Shown: piece by piece, positions 1-10,879 of the stretch | Position numbering within the stretch: the first letter of the stretch is position 1 | Layout: each line of letters starts with the position of its first letter | NCBI GenBank assembly: GCA_018350325.1 | Contig: JAEVLN010000010.1 | Coordinates: 2,356,001-2,420,000, forward strand | Length of the DNA: 64,000 nt | Source: Globodera rostochiensis | Lineage: Eukaryota > Nematoda > Chromadorea > Rhabditida > Heteroderidae | Reading direction: 5' to 3' | Made by a program: the position numbers and the translations under genes | The notes under the pieces: generated by a model | Told to the model about the DNA's origin: nothing | The model's input: only the letters and a program-made list of their open reading frames with translations | Database searches by the model: none

Positions 1-253
1 CCAATAAGGTGTCAAAAAGATTTCCAATTTGAAAAATAATATGAACAACAATTCCGAAACTTTTCAACTATTAGCTCTGATCAAAATATTTTTTGGATCA
101 GCAAACCATTGGCATATTCATGTGATTCAGGTCTTTTGCCAAGACAGCGACTGGTTGGCTTCTCTGTCAAAGCCGTTGATTTCGACGGGCAGTGATTCTT
201 ACATGCCATTGAAGGACGTAGGCTTCAATCCAAACAGTTTTGTTAAAAATTGA
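1..253 (+). CDS. possible terminal exon of a gene entering from the left
   Basis: A frame stays open from about 80 to a TGA at 251-253 and its composition looks more coding than the AT-rich DNA after it. A possible 3' splice site (tttttggatcag) ends near position 100. The encoded tail ends in the residues GFNPNSFVKN. I recognise no family and no motif, and the start would lie outside the window. It could equally be a chance open frame. Confidence 0.2.
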
Positions 254-463
254 ATTAAATAAAAACGCATTTTAATTTTAAGGCTGGTTCGGCGGCAGTC
301 GGAAAAAGTAGTAAATGAATTGTGATCGATCGAAATACGAAACAAATTAGTGAATCAATTGTAGAAATAATTGTCATTACCTTGTTAAATGTATAAAATG
401 TGCAATTACTAATGAAACATTATTTATTTTATAAGATTTAAACATACTTATGTCATTGAGAAC

Positions 464-1467
464 TAGGGCTGTTCGAGAGTCTCGGTCTCGAGTCTCGAAC
501 CGAGAAATTTCTCGGTTTTTTTGGGTCTCGGTTTCGACTCTCGAGTTTTTAGTCTCGGAAAACGAGACTTTTTTGGACTGGTAAAGATGGCATTTTTGGT
601 GAGAAATCATTAAAGAAGTATGTGTTTGAAAGATTTGAAAATACACAATGACAAATTTAGAAATCCTTTAAAACTTTGTCAACTTTTGGCTTACAGTGAG
701 CGTATGGCGCAGTGGTTAAATTCTGTGTTCCTTACTCTATAAGTTTCTAGTCCCCCTGGTGAAATGAATTTTTCTGCATTTAAATTGATAATTATATACT
801 CCTTTTTACTGATTCTTAGTCGAACAACAAAAAACATCATCCAGTAACCCTTATAAAATGGTAATTTTTTTTTTTGCAAATTCTAAGCATACCTATTTCT
901 TAATTAATTACTAAAGCTTCAAAAAATTACCGCATTTCTAAATTTGGTAGCAAATATCTTCACAAATCGAGTCTAAAAAAAATTCAAAATTTTCTTGGCG
1001 GCGCCTATCGGCACCGCCGACCCCCCACCAAAAGTTAAGCAGAATTCGCGAAAAAATTTATTTTTGAAAATTTCTAAACAAAAAAAATGCAATAAAACCC
1101 CCCGAAAATACACTCCTAAATTGAACTTTTTTTTAAAAAATTCTTTCCCCGGCGGTTCCGATGGGCTGGACCATCGGACAAAAAGCGTTCCAGAAATAAA
1201 AATGGAAATTAAATTTGTCGCGAAGTGTAAAACTATTTATTTAAAATTTTGGAGCTTAAAATAAATTTTCAACAAATTTAAAAAAAAATTTTTTAAATTC
1301 TCGATCTCGGGTCTCAAACCGAGAAATTTCTCGGTTTTTTTGGGTCTCGATCTCGGTCTCGAGTTTCGGGGGTCATTTCTCGGTCTCGGTCTCAAGTCTC
1401 GGTGTCATTTCTCGGTCTCGGTCTCGACTCTCGAGTCTTGGTAAATTTCAAGTCTCGAACAGCTCTA
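464..1467. mobile_element. non-autonomous hAT-like DNA element, about 1.0 kb
   Basis: The ends are inverted repeats of about 15 bp (tagggctgttcgaga on the left, the complement of tagagctgttcgaga on the right). They are flanked by an identical 8-bp direct repeat, ttgagaac, at 456-463 and 1468-1475. Just inside both ends are blocks rich in the motif gtctcg, in inverted relation. The interior carries a tRNA-like segment near 701-757 and the motif gcggcgcctatcggcaccg near 1000, which recurs at 13.6-14.1 kb. No transposase frame is present. An 8-bp duplication with TAGGG-type ends is typical of hAT elements; the superfamily is inference, the element boundaries are seen directly. Confidence 0.8.
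701..757 (+). other. tRNA-like (SINE-type) A and B box segment
   Basis: The sequence tggcgcagtggttaa at about 704-718 fits a Pol III A box. About 27 bp on, agtttctagtcccc at 742-755 resembles a degenerate B box. It does not fold as a complete tRNA and sits inside the hAT-like element, so it is a tRNA-derived relic rather than a tRNA gene. Confidence 0.35.
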
Positions 1468-1475
1468 TTGAGAAC

Positions 1476-2222
1476 GGACATTTTCGATGATCACGCATGA
1501 ATATAATGAATTTATTTAATTTACACAAAGATAATGATATTTTGTAAAGTTGTTAATAATGCTCCTATTAATAGAGACAAGATTTTAGGGACTAAAAACC
1601 GCAAAAATAGGGCTAAATACGCCCAAAATGTGGCAAAAAAAAAAAGACTAAAAAATGTGGTAAATATGCGTGAAACCCTTCAAAATCGTCAATCATTTAC
1701 AGTTTTTTAAAGGAATTTTGGCAAAAATGCCTAAACTAGGGACTAATTTTTTGCGTAATTTCTTCTATTTAATTTCTAGTTCCAATTTTTTTGAATTCCA
1801 CAATAAATTAATTTCAAAATTTTATTTCAATATGCCTCTCGAGGAATTCTTTGAGAAACCAACAATCACCAATTTCGGCTTTAAACGCTTCAGTCCGAGC
1901 AAAAAGTGTTTTTAAATCCGATCAGCAAACTTTTGATGTGACGATATGACGAATTGTTGGTGTAAATTGGGCTGGGGAAATGCGTTGATTCTGAAGTTTT
2001 TGCTCCATCATAAAACAAATAATCAAACGAAAATGTGAAGAAAACGTCAAAAAAATGTTTAGCCACAAGATTTGGGCACAATCAAACAAAAAATTAAGCA
2101 TTTATATGGCAAAAAAAGTCGTAGCATAGCCTAAAGATTCAAAAATTTGTGCATTTTCACAAATATTTCGCAAATTGGGATTGTAATTTCAATTTTTAAT
2201 TATAATTTTAAGGAAATTAAAT
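1476..2222. other. AT-rich intergenic DNA, no gene seen
   Basis: Only short open frames without similarity or splice support. The stretch 1574-1650 contains phrases such as atagggctaaatacgcc that resemble the low-complexity interiors of elements at 41.6 kb and 46.0 kb. The promoter of the following secreted-protein gene should lie in its last few hundred bases, but I see no defined motif. Confidence 0.4.
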
Positions 2223-4046
2223 ATGCTTTTTAAATCGGTTTCCTTATTATTTCTCCTGACTTTTTTGCTTGAGGCAATGGCTCAACAATCCAACAAAGTG
2301 ACCGGGCCTAGGCAATTTTTTTTTTACTAATTAAACTTTATTTCTTTTGATAATATTTTTATTAACAATATATTCATTATTCAGATGCTTTTCATGTGCT
2401 TCTTCGGCGCTCAAATCACAATGGCAAGTGACTGGTGAGTGGGGAAGAATGTTCAAACTTAAATATATATAATTTTTGTTGAAATTTTATAGGTTTCCCA
2501 CGCATTCCCAATGTCACAGCCGTTGGGGTAAATATTTAAATATGAATAAATTAAATAATTTAAAAACATTTAAATGTTCAGGAAAAGGCGTTCTTATTTC
2601 AAGATGCAAATTGTGGTGATAAACCGGAATACAAAGATGGTAATCATGTCAAGACCCGATTAATTATATTTTTCTTTTACTCCATAATAAATAAGACAAA
2701 GAAGTTAATTATATGTATTTTTTTCTATTTTTTATGTTATCTCCTATTTTCAAGATATTTTTGTCACTCCGGTGTCCAGTTGCCCTGGAGGCATCTGCAT
2801 TGAAATGTTGCTTGTTGCAGGTAAAGATTTTAAAAAGCACAAATTCAATTTATTGGTAAGAAATTATCAAAAAAATATATTTTCGAGTTTTAGAATCCAT
2901 AAAAAAGCATTGCCCCTCTCCCTGTAGACCAATTCAGTGTGGAAAATTTTTGAATTATAAGCTAAAAGCCAGAGACTCAAAGCTCCAAAAGGTTCCAATG
3001 GCATCTGCTGGGATTGGTACTGAGTTTTTGGAACAAAGTTACAGTCTTCCAAACGTTGTGCCACATTTGGCCAATTAATTAATGATCGAGCATTTTTATT
3101 CGTCCCTTAATTTCCTTAGATGGCATTTACTCGGTGCTTCGGGGCTGTGTCAGTGACTTTTTTGACTATCCGCCGTCCAGCGGCGAAGAAGGCTGCACAA
3201 TGGGACTGTCTACGGAAAGTGCGCTGATCACCACCAGCATGAAGGGTGAACAGGTGCAAAATGTACGAGTGGGCGTCAATTTGTGCTCAGCAAAAGTGAG
3301 ATTTAAACAAAAAATTTTAATAAATAAATTAATAGGTAAAATGCAATTAATAAGGTTAAGGGCAGCACTTTCATAATATAAAAGCATGGAAAATTATTAG
3401 TGCAATATGATTTACCCAAAATGCGTTTTGAGGGCTCGACACAAATGGTGTTGACAAAATTTCCCCGAGTGAGGGGAATGACAAAATGTCCCCGAGTGGG
3501 GAGGAACGACAAAATGTCTCATAGTACGGGAAACGACAAAATGTCCCCAAGTGGGGGGAATGACAAAATGTCCCCGAGTGGGGAGAACGACAAAATGTCT
3601 CATAGTACGGGAAACGACAAAATGTCTCAGATTGGGACCTTTTGTCTTTCTTTCCAGTAAAGGGGACAACGGGGGACTTTATGTCCACGACGGCTGAGAA
3701 ACCTCGAGAGTTTTTATTGGCTCCGAACTCGGAGCAGGCCCTGGAGCGGAAGTAATTGCGATTTATACCGCCCCGTTAACATTCTAATTAAAATGCATTG
3801 AAAAACTTTTTAAAATTTGAATAATTCTGTCGCAATTTTCAGGAAGGCTCCCAGTGCAATTCCGTACTGTCGCCTTCAATTGAATACGCACAGGGCAAAC
3901 AGCACATGGACGCCTCAGCGAGCACCGGCGATGCCTGGCCATACAGCTGCAGAAAATCGACATCAAGTTGGGGGGGGGATTTGAATAATCCATCGTCTCT
4001 GGTCTATGCACAATCAATCAGAGAGAGTTTCACGCTTAGAAACTGA
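2223..4046 (+). CDS. secreted Ly6/uPAR-like Cys-rich protein, 7 exons
   Basis: Rebuilt exons: 2223-2311, 2385-2434, 2493-2527, 2582-2639, 2755-2820, 3120-3295, 3843-4046 (225 residues, phases consistent throughout). The protein starts with a signal peptide (MLFKSVSLLFLLTFLLEAMA). A Cys-rich region follows: CFSC at its start, then a Cys in the DANC segment, CPGGIC, RGC, GCTM, and CSAKEGSQCN near the end. A starting C-x-x-C and a closing C-N pair are the Ly6/three-finger pattern, so the product is probably extracellular. Unlike the next gene there is no hydrophobic C-terminal tail; it ends in a polar 60-residue stretch. Exon 1 joins exon 2 in frame only if intron 1 uses a GC donor (ctag|gcaatt). 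The 547-bp last intron holds a minisatellite. The ligand is unknown. Confidence 0.6.
3466..3650. repeat. minisatellite of the type gacaaaatgtccccgagtgg
   Basis: About seven variant copies of a 25-30-bp unit containing gacaaaatgt, alternating between versions followed by ccccgagtgg and by ctcatagtacggg. It lies in the last intron of the first Ly6-like gene. The open frames across it in several directions come from the periodicity and are not genes. Confidence 0.75.
3650..3765 (+). repeat. dispersed repeat, copy 1 of an inverted pair
   Basis: This block (gggggactttatgtcc, then gagaaacctc, then tttttattggctccga and ctggagcggaag) recurs in reverse complement at about 5990-6115. It directly follows the minisatellite, which has a degenerate counterpart beside copy 2, so both belong to one repeat family. 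The two copies bracket the second Ly6-like gene. Confidence 0.7.
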
Positions 4047-4548
4047 TCCGCATTAGCCCGTTCCGTTGTGATCAGAGAGAAACTTTTTGATCATAATGTA
4101 GCTAACACAACGTGTTCTGATATAGAACGTGATATATATGATCTTTTTCGTGATCTGTTCAATGATCAGTATAGAGAATGTCATCTGATCACTGACTATA
4201 ATACATAAGTGAGATCATTTTATACAGAAACAAAAATTTGCCAAAAACGGAAAAAACGGGGTACTTTTCCGTTTTGTGCAAACACCCCAAAATTTAAAAA
4301 AAAGTCAACAACAGTGCGCGCAGAAAGTAATTTAGCGCACGACAACTATTTTGGAGGCATAAATTCCACAATCTAAGCCAGAAGATCATCGAATGCATTT
4401 TATGATTTTTTTAGCCTAAAAGTAACAGCCCTATTAATTGTATTTAAAAAAATTAAAATAAATATTAAATCTTTAAAAAAAAGCAGTTTTTCTCCCAATA
4501 TTGGACGAATTGTGTAAAACGAAAAGAGGAGGCACTCTCATTTAATTT
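4047..4548. other. intergenic region between the two Ly6-like genes
   Basis: AT-rich, with several tgatca palindromes between about 4050 and 4200. No open frame with coding character. It may contain the 3' end of the first gene and the promoter of the second; no defined motif is visible. Confidence 0.4.
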
Positions 4549-5489
4549 ATGCTAGGAATGGGAAAAAATTTTGTGCTTTCTGCCAGCAGCGCACTGTTAT
4601 TGACTTTTTTTTTAAATTTTTGGGGTATTTTCAGAAAATGGAAAAGTACCAAAACGCGGAACCAATTATCCCGAGCACTCATTTTTCCAATTTCTGTAAT
4701 TTCAGTGGTCGAGTGTGTACAGTGTTCGCGCTATGACTGGGATGGGGACTGTCATTGGAACATTAGGGAGTACTGTATTGGCGCATGGTATTTTTATTTT
4801 TTGAAATAATAATAACAGAATTTTTAAATTAATATTTTATTGTAACAGGTGCACAAAAACAATTGGCTATGTCAACGGTACGTATTAAATTTTATAAGCA
4901 AATGCAATAATTTAGTATTATTTTTATAAAAATGGAAGCAATAAAACACCCAATTTACGAAATTTTTAAAAATTTCGAATTTATAATTCTCGACATTTGC
5001 AGGTCGCTGGCTCGAACAACGCGGCTGTGCTCCAATCAATCCGTTGAATAGCCAAGTTTGCACTAAAATTGAGACGGAATCTGCACTAACGGAGCTCAGC
5101 GGTCAAGACGTTAAAATTGTGAGTTTTTTCCATTTTTTCTTTTTGAAAAAATTAAAAAACCAAAACAATCATCTTCACATTGTTAATCTCATCGGGTAAT
5201 CAATTACCCGATCTCAAAAGAATTAGCCATTAATTTTGTTTTTTCTATTACAACATTTAAAATTTTTTTGATTTAATAAATTTTGTTTTGCATTTTTTTC
5301 TACAATTTTTGGCAGTTCATTTTTAGATTTTATTTTATCCCAAATTTTTAGCGCATGAACACTGAACAATGCTTCTGCAGACAAAACAGATGCAACAGCG
5401 CTTTTACGCTCCAAATGGTGCCGGTTGCGCAGCTGCTGCTGCTCATTGTTGCATTATGCAAAATTTCTTTGATGATTTTGATACCGTAA
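4549..5489 (+). CDS. Ly6/uPAR-like protein with hydrophobic C-terminus, probably GPI-anchored
   Basis: Proposed exons: 4549-4624, 4706-4787, 4849-4877, 5003-5118, 5352-5489 (146 residues). The N-terminus has a hydrophobic stretch after the first Lys (FVLSASSALLLTFFLNFWG) that can act as a signal peptide. The mature part has ECVQC, then Cys at HWN-side and EYC positions, a C-T-K-T strand, RGC, VCTK, and closes with CFCRQNRCN. This Cys spacing, with the terminal C-x-C-x4-CN, is characteristic of Ly6/three-finger proteins such as the QVR/sleepless type. After it comes a hydrophobic tail (LLLLIVALC...) ending at the stop, as in GPI-anchored members. Expected location: outer plasma membrane. Exon 1 is the weakest part, since the 81-bp intron 4625-4705 could also be read through in frame. 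Confidence 0.65.
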
Positions 5490-5507
5490 AGCAATTAAAG
5501 CGTTGTT

Positions 5508-5765
5508 TGTTATCAAATAATCGTTTAAATTTGGAACATTTACTCTAAAACAATTAAAACTTTTAATGATTGCAAAAATTGTGTTGAAAAAGAAAGTGCA
5601 AAATTAAGGTCATAAAGGATTATTAGAATTTTGCCTTATCAAATAATCGATTAATTTGGAACATTTACTCTAAAACAATTAAAACTTTTTAATTATTGCA
5701 AAAATTGTAAGAAAAGAAAGCAAAATTAAGGTCTTAAAGGATTATTCGAATTTTGCCTAGTAAAA
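5508..5765. repeat. two direct copies of a ~125-bp 3'-flanking sequence
   Basis: The block with tatcaaataatcg, tttggaacatttactc and aaggattatt occurs twice in a row (about 5508-5635 and 5636-5757). It lies just downstream of the Ly6-like stop codon, so the probable 3' UTR/polyadenylation region was locally duplicated. The end of copy 2 (5755-5795) shares aaaatattcaaataatacg with an element in a UGT-2 intron near 33.85 kb. Confidence 0.65.
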
Positions 5766-5989
5766 TTTGAAAATATTCAAATAATACGAGCAGAGATGGG
5801 CGCTAATTTTGGGCCAAAAAAGTAGTATCCGACAGGCCATTTCTCGAAGTAATTGGAACTGATTTTTCGTTTTTCGCAAATTTTTGATTCTTCATAAAAT
5901 GAGCTTACTATGTGATCAGATCTTGTTTGATATACCGATCAGTGAGCATGGATTGAGGAGAATTATTCAAAATTTTTAATTAAAATTAC

Positions 5990-6115
5990 ATTTTTTGCTT
6001 CCGCTCCAGGGTTTGCTCCGAGCTCGGAGCCAATAAAAATTGGAGGTTTCTCAACCGTCGCGGACATAAAGTCCCCCGGTGTCCTCTTACTGGAAAGAAG
6101 ACAAAAGGTCTCCCG
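5990..6115 (-). repeat. dispersed repeat, copy 2 of an inverted pair
   Basis: Reverse complement of 3650-3765 with moderate divergence: cttccgctccag, then tcggagccaataaaaa, then ggacataaagtccccc. It extends into a few degenerate units of the form gacaaaaggtc on the far side. No terminal repeats or target duplication can be defined, so the family is unclassified. Confidence 0.65.
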
Positions 6116-6750
6116 ACAAAATATCCCCTGGACAAAAGGTCCCTTAAATAAAATCTCCCGATGCTAAAAACGGTCATAAAAGGGCCGCTAATTATGTAGA
6201 TGGATAAAAAATTTCGAAATATGGCCATAAAATAGGGAGGAAAAATTGTAAAATATGGATTATAAAATGGGCTCTAGAAGCTCCAACCAAAGTTAAAAAC
6301 ACTATTTATGTTATTTATACGCTGTTCCGAGTGCGCAAAAAAAAATGGATTTCCATATAATTAGCGGCCCTAGTCATAATTCCTGTAGATTTGAATAAAT
6401 GTTGTTTTTACGTTTTATTTTTTAAATATTTTATCCAACCTACAATTTCCGCTTTTTGTTTTCATAAAAAATAATTTTAAACAACATTTCCGATGCCAAC
6501 ATATAATTTGAAATGTCGTTTGTTTGTTCTTTGTAAATGTCAGCAGCAAAAATAGTTAAGCTTACATTCTTTCAGGCATTTTTAATTTATACATATTATA
6601 TAAATCAATAAATAAAATATGAATTGCAATAATTCAATAAAACCGATTGACAATTTATTATATAAGTAAGTAATATTCTGTCATAATAATATTTATAAAA
6701 TTAATTTTAGTGCATTAAAATTTTGATTTTTTTTTAGAAATTTGGCTAAA
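6116..6750. other. AT-rich upstream region of UGT-1
   Basis: No gene is visible. From about 6590 to 6750 the sequence (tatataaatcaataaat...) resembles the corresponding region upstream of UGT-2 (35,111-35,300 in reverse), so the inverted duplication reaches upstream of the start codon and includes the presumed promoter. Confidence 0.45.
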
Positions 6751-9243
6751 ATGTTTCGTTTATTGGTGATAATTGCTATACAAAGTTTGGTTGTCATCAA
6801 TGATTTGTCAATGGCACTCAAAATTTTGTTCGTTCAACCACGTTATGCATTTTTTCGTAGTCACTTTGGGTTCGGTTTGAGCTTGGCAGAACTTTTGGCG
6901 CAAGACGGTCATCAAGTGGTAATTAATTGTTTTAAATTAATAAATACATAAATTGAAAAATCGGATTATGAACTGATGCCATAATGGCCAGAAAAAACAA
7001 AACTCGGGCTTATCAAGACTTTTGTAACTTTTCTGGCCCCAAGTTTTTTGATGTTATTCTAATTGCTTAGCTTTTGATAATAATAGCTTTAAATTTGTGT
7101 CAAAAAAAGCAAAGTTAATAAATTGCGCAACAATCTGAATGGTAAAGTTAGTTCCAAGGCAATATTCGAATCAAACCAAATTTAAATTTAAATTTCTTCA
7201 AATTCATTAAAATTTAGCACATTCTGGCGCCAATTAGGGATGAAAATGATAAGCTTAGCGATGAAATAAAAAAAGAAGGACTGACTATTCAATATTTCAA
7301 AAAAACAACTGACACAATGGAATTGGGTTGTTGTTTTTTTAAAATCGGAGTAATAAATTTTAATTAGAAATTATTGGCGACATGGAATTAATGAACAAAT
7401 TGAAAGCCGAAAAATTCGATGTCGGAATAGTAGAAGCATTTATGTCGATCGAATATACATTAGCAATTTTACATTTTTTGGAAATTCCCGAAACCATCGC
7501 CACGCACTCACAGCCAATGTCGAACGTTCAACTGTATTTGCTTGGCGTTATGAGCAAAATGAAGTCGGGCAACTTTTTGGGTGAGAACATTTTAAATAAA
7601 AAATATTATAAATACAATGCTAAATAATTCTTTAAAACAAAAAATAAATAAAATTATTTTTCTGTTTAAATCTTAAGCATCCGTCGGCCAACCAACATTG
7701 CGTATTAAAAACGACGAAGAACGTCGCAAAGCCATCGGCACCCGGATTGGGGACCATCGGGCAAATCAATTGGAAAAAAGAGGCCCAGAAATTTGGGAAC
7801 ATTGCGTTAATCAAACCTTGAAAATAATCAGGCAATATATAACACAGGTAAACGAACCTTAAACCATTTTTTCTTTTCATACTATTAGAGAACAAATTAT
7901 GTTTTTAATTTTAATTGTTACAATTGGTTTTTTAAAGTAAGTAAGTCTTAAGTGTGTTAAAAAATGGTTAGGCAATTTATTCAAATCAAAAGGTTGTTTT
8001 TATTTAAGGGGTTTATTAAAGGTGTATATTTAATTGTTTTTATGTAAATTTGCCTTAAATTTGTCATTTTTAAATTTTACACCAAACTGCCCGTCATTTA
8101 AAGTTAATTATTTAGAAAATTATTAAAGCATTAATCTTTGTAATAATTTAAGGATACACTTTATCAAAAATTGGCTGATGAAAAATTTGGTGGCAAAATT
8201 TTCCCTGGTTGGGCTGAACTTTTTAAAAGAACACGATTTTTTCTGGTCAATTCTCAACCTGAAGTGGATTTTGGCAAATTTGAAAATGTGAAAGGCATTG
8301 AAAAGGTTAAATTTATTGGAGGATTCGATTTGAAGAAAGTGCCCAGCCCCAAAGTATATTTTAATTATATAAAAGTTTTTTTATTTTATATATAATTGTT
8401 ATATTAGTTTTATTCTAGTATTTATAAAGTAAAACAAAATAATCTTATTTGTTGTTTTCGTTAAACTTTTTGTTTAAAATCGAAAAAAAGTGTAACAATT
8501 TTTTGTTCGATTGAACAGCTAAATCTCCCAGTTGGTTTGGAAGCAATGTCAAAAAAAGGCGTCGTTTTGATCAGTTTGGGTACAAATGTGAACACCACCA
8601 AACCCGAATTTTCATATATCATCGAAGCAATAAAGGGGGCAGTTCAAAAGTTTCCAAATTTTTTCTTTATTTGGAAAGTGACCGATGGACACCCGATGGA
8701 TACCTTAGTAAACTTGGGAAATGTTATGCCAACCTTTTGGGTAAAACAGAAAGAAATATTGGGTATGCAAATTCAATTAATTTTATATTAAAAATTATTC
8801 CCCCAATTTAAATTTTAGCTCACCCCAAAACGATGGCATTTTTGTCCCATTGTGGGATGAACAGTGTGTTGGAGAGCACTTATTACGGTGTGCCAATGGT
8901 CTGTGTGCCATTCTTCGGCGACCAATATTACAACTCGGAATCGTTGGCACGCCAAAACATTGGTTTGGTGGTTGACCGTGAACAGAAAGATACGGTAGAA
9001 CAGGAGCTTACTGTAGCGCTTGCAAAGGCATTGGGACAAAAAGAAATGCTGGAAACTGTGCAAAATTTGTAAGAAAATTAAAAAACAATATATTTTTTAT
9101 AAAAAATTCTTAGCAGTGATTCTGAAGATCAAATCGATTTGGGCAAAGTGAAGGCAGTGAGTGAAGCATTGCGCCAAAAAGAAAGTACAAAAACAATTTC
9201 TGACGCAATCAAAGAAATTGGTAATGAATTAAATGCAATTTGA
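6751..9243 (+). CDS. UDP-glycosyltransferase (UGT-1), 8 exons
   Basis: Exons 6751-6918, 7218-7326, 7368-7580, 7678-7847, 8153-8353, 8519-8762, 8819-9068, 9114-9243; every splice phase fits, giving 494 residues. UGTs move a sugar from a UDP-sugar to small lipophilic acceptors, usually in the ER lumen. Residues 1-21 form a signal peptide. The RSHFGFG segment of exon 1 holds the His expected as catalytic base. Exon 6 opens the donor-binding domain (KKGVVLISLGTN). Exon 7 carries the UGT signature with SHCGMNS at about 378-384 and FFGDQ at 400-404. The usual HGG is HCG here. The protein ends in a charged tail (DAIKEIGNELNAI) with no C-terminal transmembrane helix, unlike the ~520-residue membrane-anchored enzymes, so it may be lumenal. 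ATG 6751 is chosen because the signal peptide starts there. It is the inverted partner of UGT-2. Confidence 0.88.
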
Positions 9244-9540
9244 TCATTCTCCAATTTTATATTGATAGGGATTTTCTATTTTTCTTTATACTATTTTATA
9301 TGGATAGGGATTTTGTATATTTTTGAGGGATTTTGTATATTTATATTTTCTAATAGAGCGACTTTTTAGCACATACCTAACATATTTTGAGGGATTTTGT
9401 ATATTTCTATTTTCTAATAGAGCGACTTTTTAGCACATACCTAACATATTTTGAGGGATTTTGTATATTTCTATTTTCTAATAGAGCGACCTTTTAGCAC
9501 ATATCAAACATATTTTGAGGGATTTTTGAAAGCACTTATG
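9244..9540. repeat. 64-bp tandem repeat behind UGT-1
   Basis: Three copies of a 64-bp unit (marked by gactttttagcacatacc at about 9360, 9424 and 9488) follow a short stretch with repeated tagggattttgtatatt. The same sequences in reverse complement, expanded differently, follow UGT-2 at 31.6-31.95 kb. Confidence 0.75.
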
Positions 9541-10369
9541 TTGTAACTTGTAAAATATGTCATTTATAAAAACGTTATCAATTTTTTGCCAGTTGTGCCT
9601 GGTCAGAACTATGGTTGTCGATTTTTGGAACTTCCTCGGTTATTTTTGGTTTTTTCCTCCTCGCACAAAAAACGTGTAAGCTTCTAGAACGCATTTTCAT
9701 GTGCATATTTCGCTATTTATGTGCATATTTTAGCAGTTTTCCATACTTCGCCAGTTTTCAAAAATTCCTTAACAAAAATGCAATAAACGAAAAATACACC
9801 CCTAAGGATCAACTTTTTAAATTTTCAAAAAATGCACCCCTAAAAATTGACTTTTTCGCGATTAAAAATTCTGCCAATAAAAAATTTAAAATTCTGCTTA
9901 TCTTCAAAAATTTTTTCTGAAATGCCTTTAATTGATTTACATATAAAAATTTGCGCCTTTTTTTGCTATATTTGAAAAATTTGAAGAATTTTGGGGAAAT
10001 TTTATATTGTGGAAAAATTTTTGGTGCATATTTTATTGCGCATATTTGAAGATTTTATGTGCATATAATTACACTCACTATTGATGACCTTTAGCCTTTT
10101 CTGACATTTGTACACAAAAAAATATTGGAACATTCAGAAAACGTCTCTTTTTCACATTCATTTGAATTTGTTAGGGGCAAAACGCTGACCCCAGAAAATG
10201 GCGATTGGTGCTGGAGAATGGGCGGGTGGGTGAACAGAGCAGGACGGCCGATGTTTGGTGATGCTCATCTTCATCTCCATCCCAGCATTATGTTTCTTAA
10301 TCAAACAGAGTCCAAAGAACAACAACGCACTGACCTATTCAATAAAATTAGTGAAAAATTTCGGAATAC
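9541..10369. other. intergenic, end of the UGT inverted duplication
   Basis: Positions about 9580-9660 (ttgtgcctggtcagaact and following) recur in reverse at about 31,480-31,560, marking the inner end of the duplicated arm. Beyond that it is AT-rich. A more GC-balanced patch at 10,160-10,330 contains a frame with GDWCWRMGGW and GDAHLHLHP; I recognise no family and find no supported splice sites. Confidence 0.4.
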
Positions 10370-10530
10370 CTATGTATAGTTTTCGAAGTTGGGCATTTCC
10401 AAAAGAGGATTTTTCTGATAATACTGGTAGCATCCATTGGAGTTGACAATTTTGAATTTTAAAATGCCAAATCTAATTGTAAGTTCCATAATAACTCCAA
10501 AATTCGATTGAACTGGGTTGCTTGTATTTG
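10370..10530 (+). pseudogene. relic of a BTB-gene exon/intron boundary
   Basis: The stretch around 10,395-10,440 encodes FPKEDFSDNTGSIH and continues through a donor-like ggtagcatccatt. It matches the end of exon 6 and the start of intron 6 of the BTB-MATH gene at 28,235-28,315 (PKETFSNN, then ggtagcatccatt and a shared gattgaac). It is an isolated fragment upstream of the BTB gene start, probably left by an older tandem duplication. Confidence 0.5.
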
Positions 10531-10879
10531 GAAGTTTTTGCTTTCGTTGTTTAAATTAAGGCTATTCGTTTCAAAAAATAATGCAATTCAATTCTTACGC
10601 AATGAACTATTCCGGAACCGGTTCCGGTCCTAATTTTGGCGGTTCCAAAGCGGTTGTTGCTTATCGGGCTTTTCTAAATGTTTTGAAACTTTGTCTGTTT
10701 TTGAATCGCTTTTTGAAATTTTTGAAAATTAAGGAAAATGACTTTTAAGTAACAAAAGCCGGATATCCCCGATCTAGCCATGTTATTCATGTCTTTTGCA
10801 GTTATCCGATTAAAGATTAATTTCCTAAAATAAAAATTTCTATTTTTCCGACGCCTTTAAAAAATACAAATTTTGTGAA

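Noticed and set aside
701..757. A genuine tRNA gene
   Set aside because: The A box is good but the B box is degenerate and no acceptor stem pairs; it is part of a mobile element.
9615..9920. A 101-residue frame downstream of UGT-1 as a missing last UGT exon
   Set aside because: It is not in phase with a supported donor, has no membrane-tail character of the family, and is low complexity.
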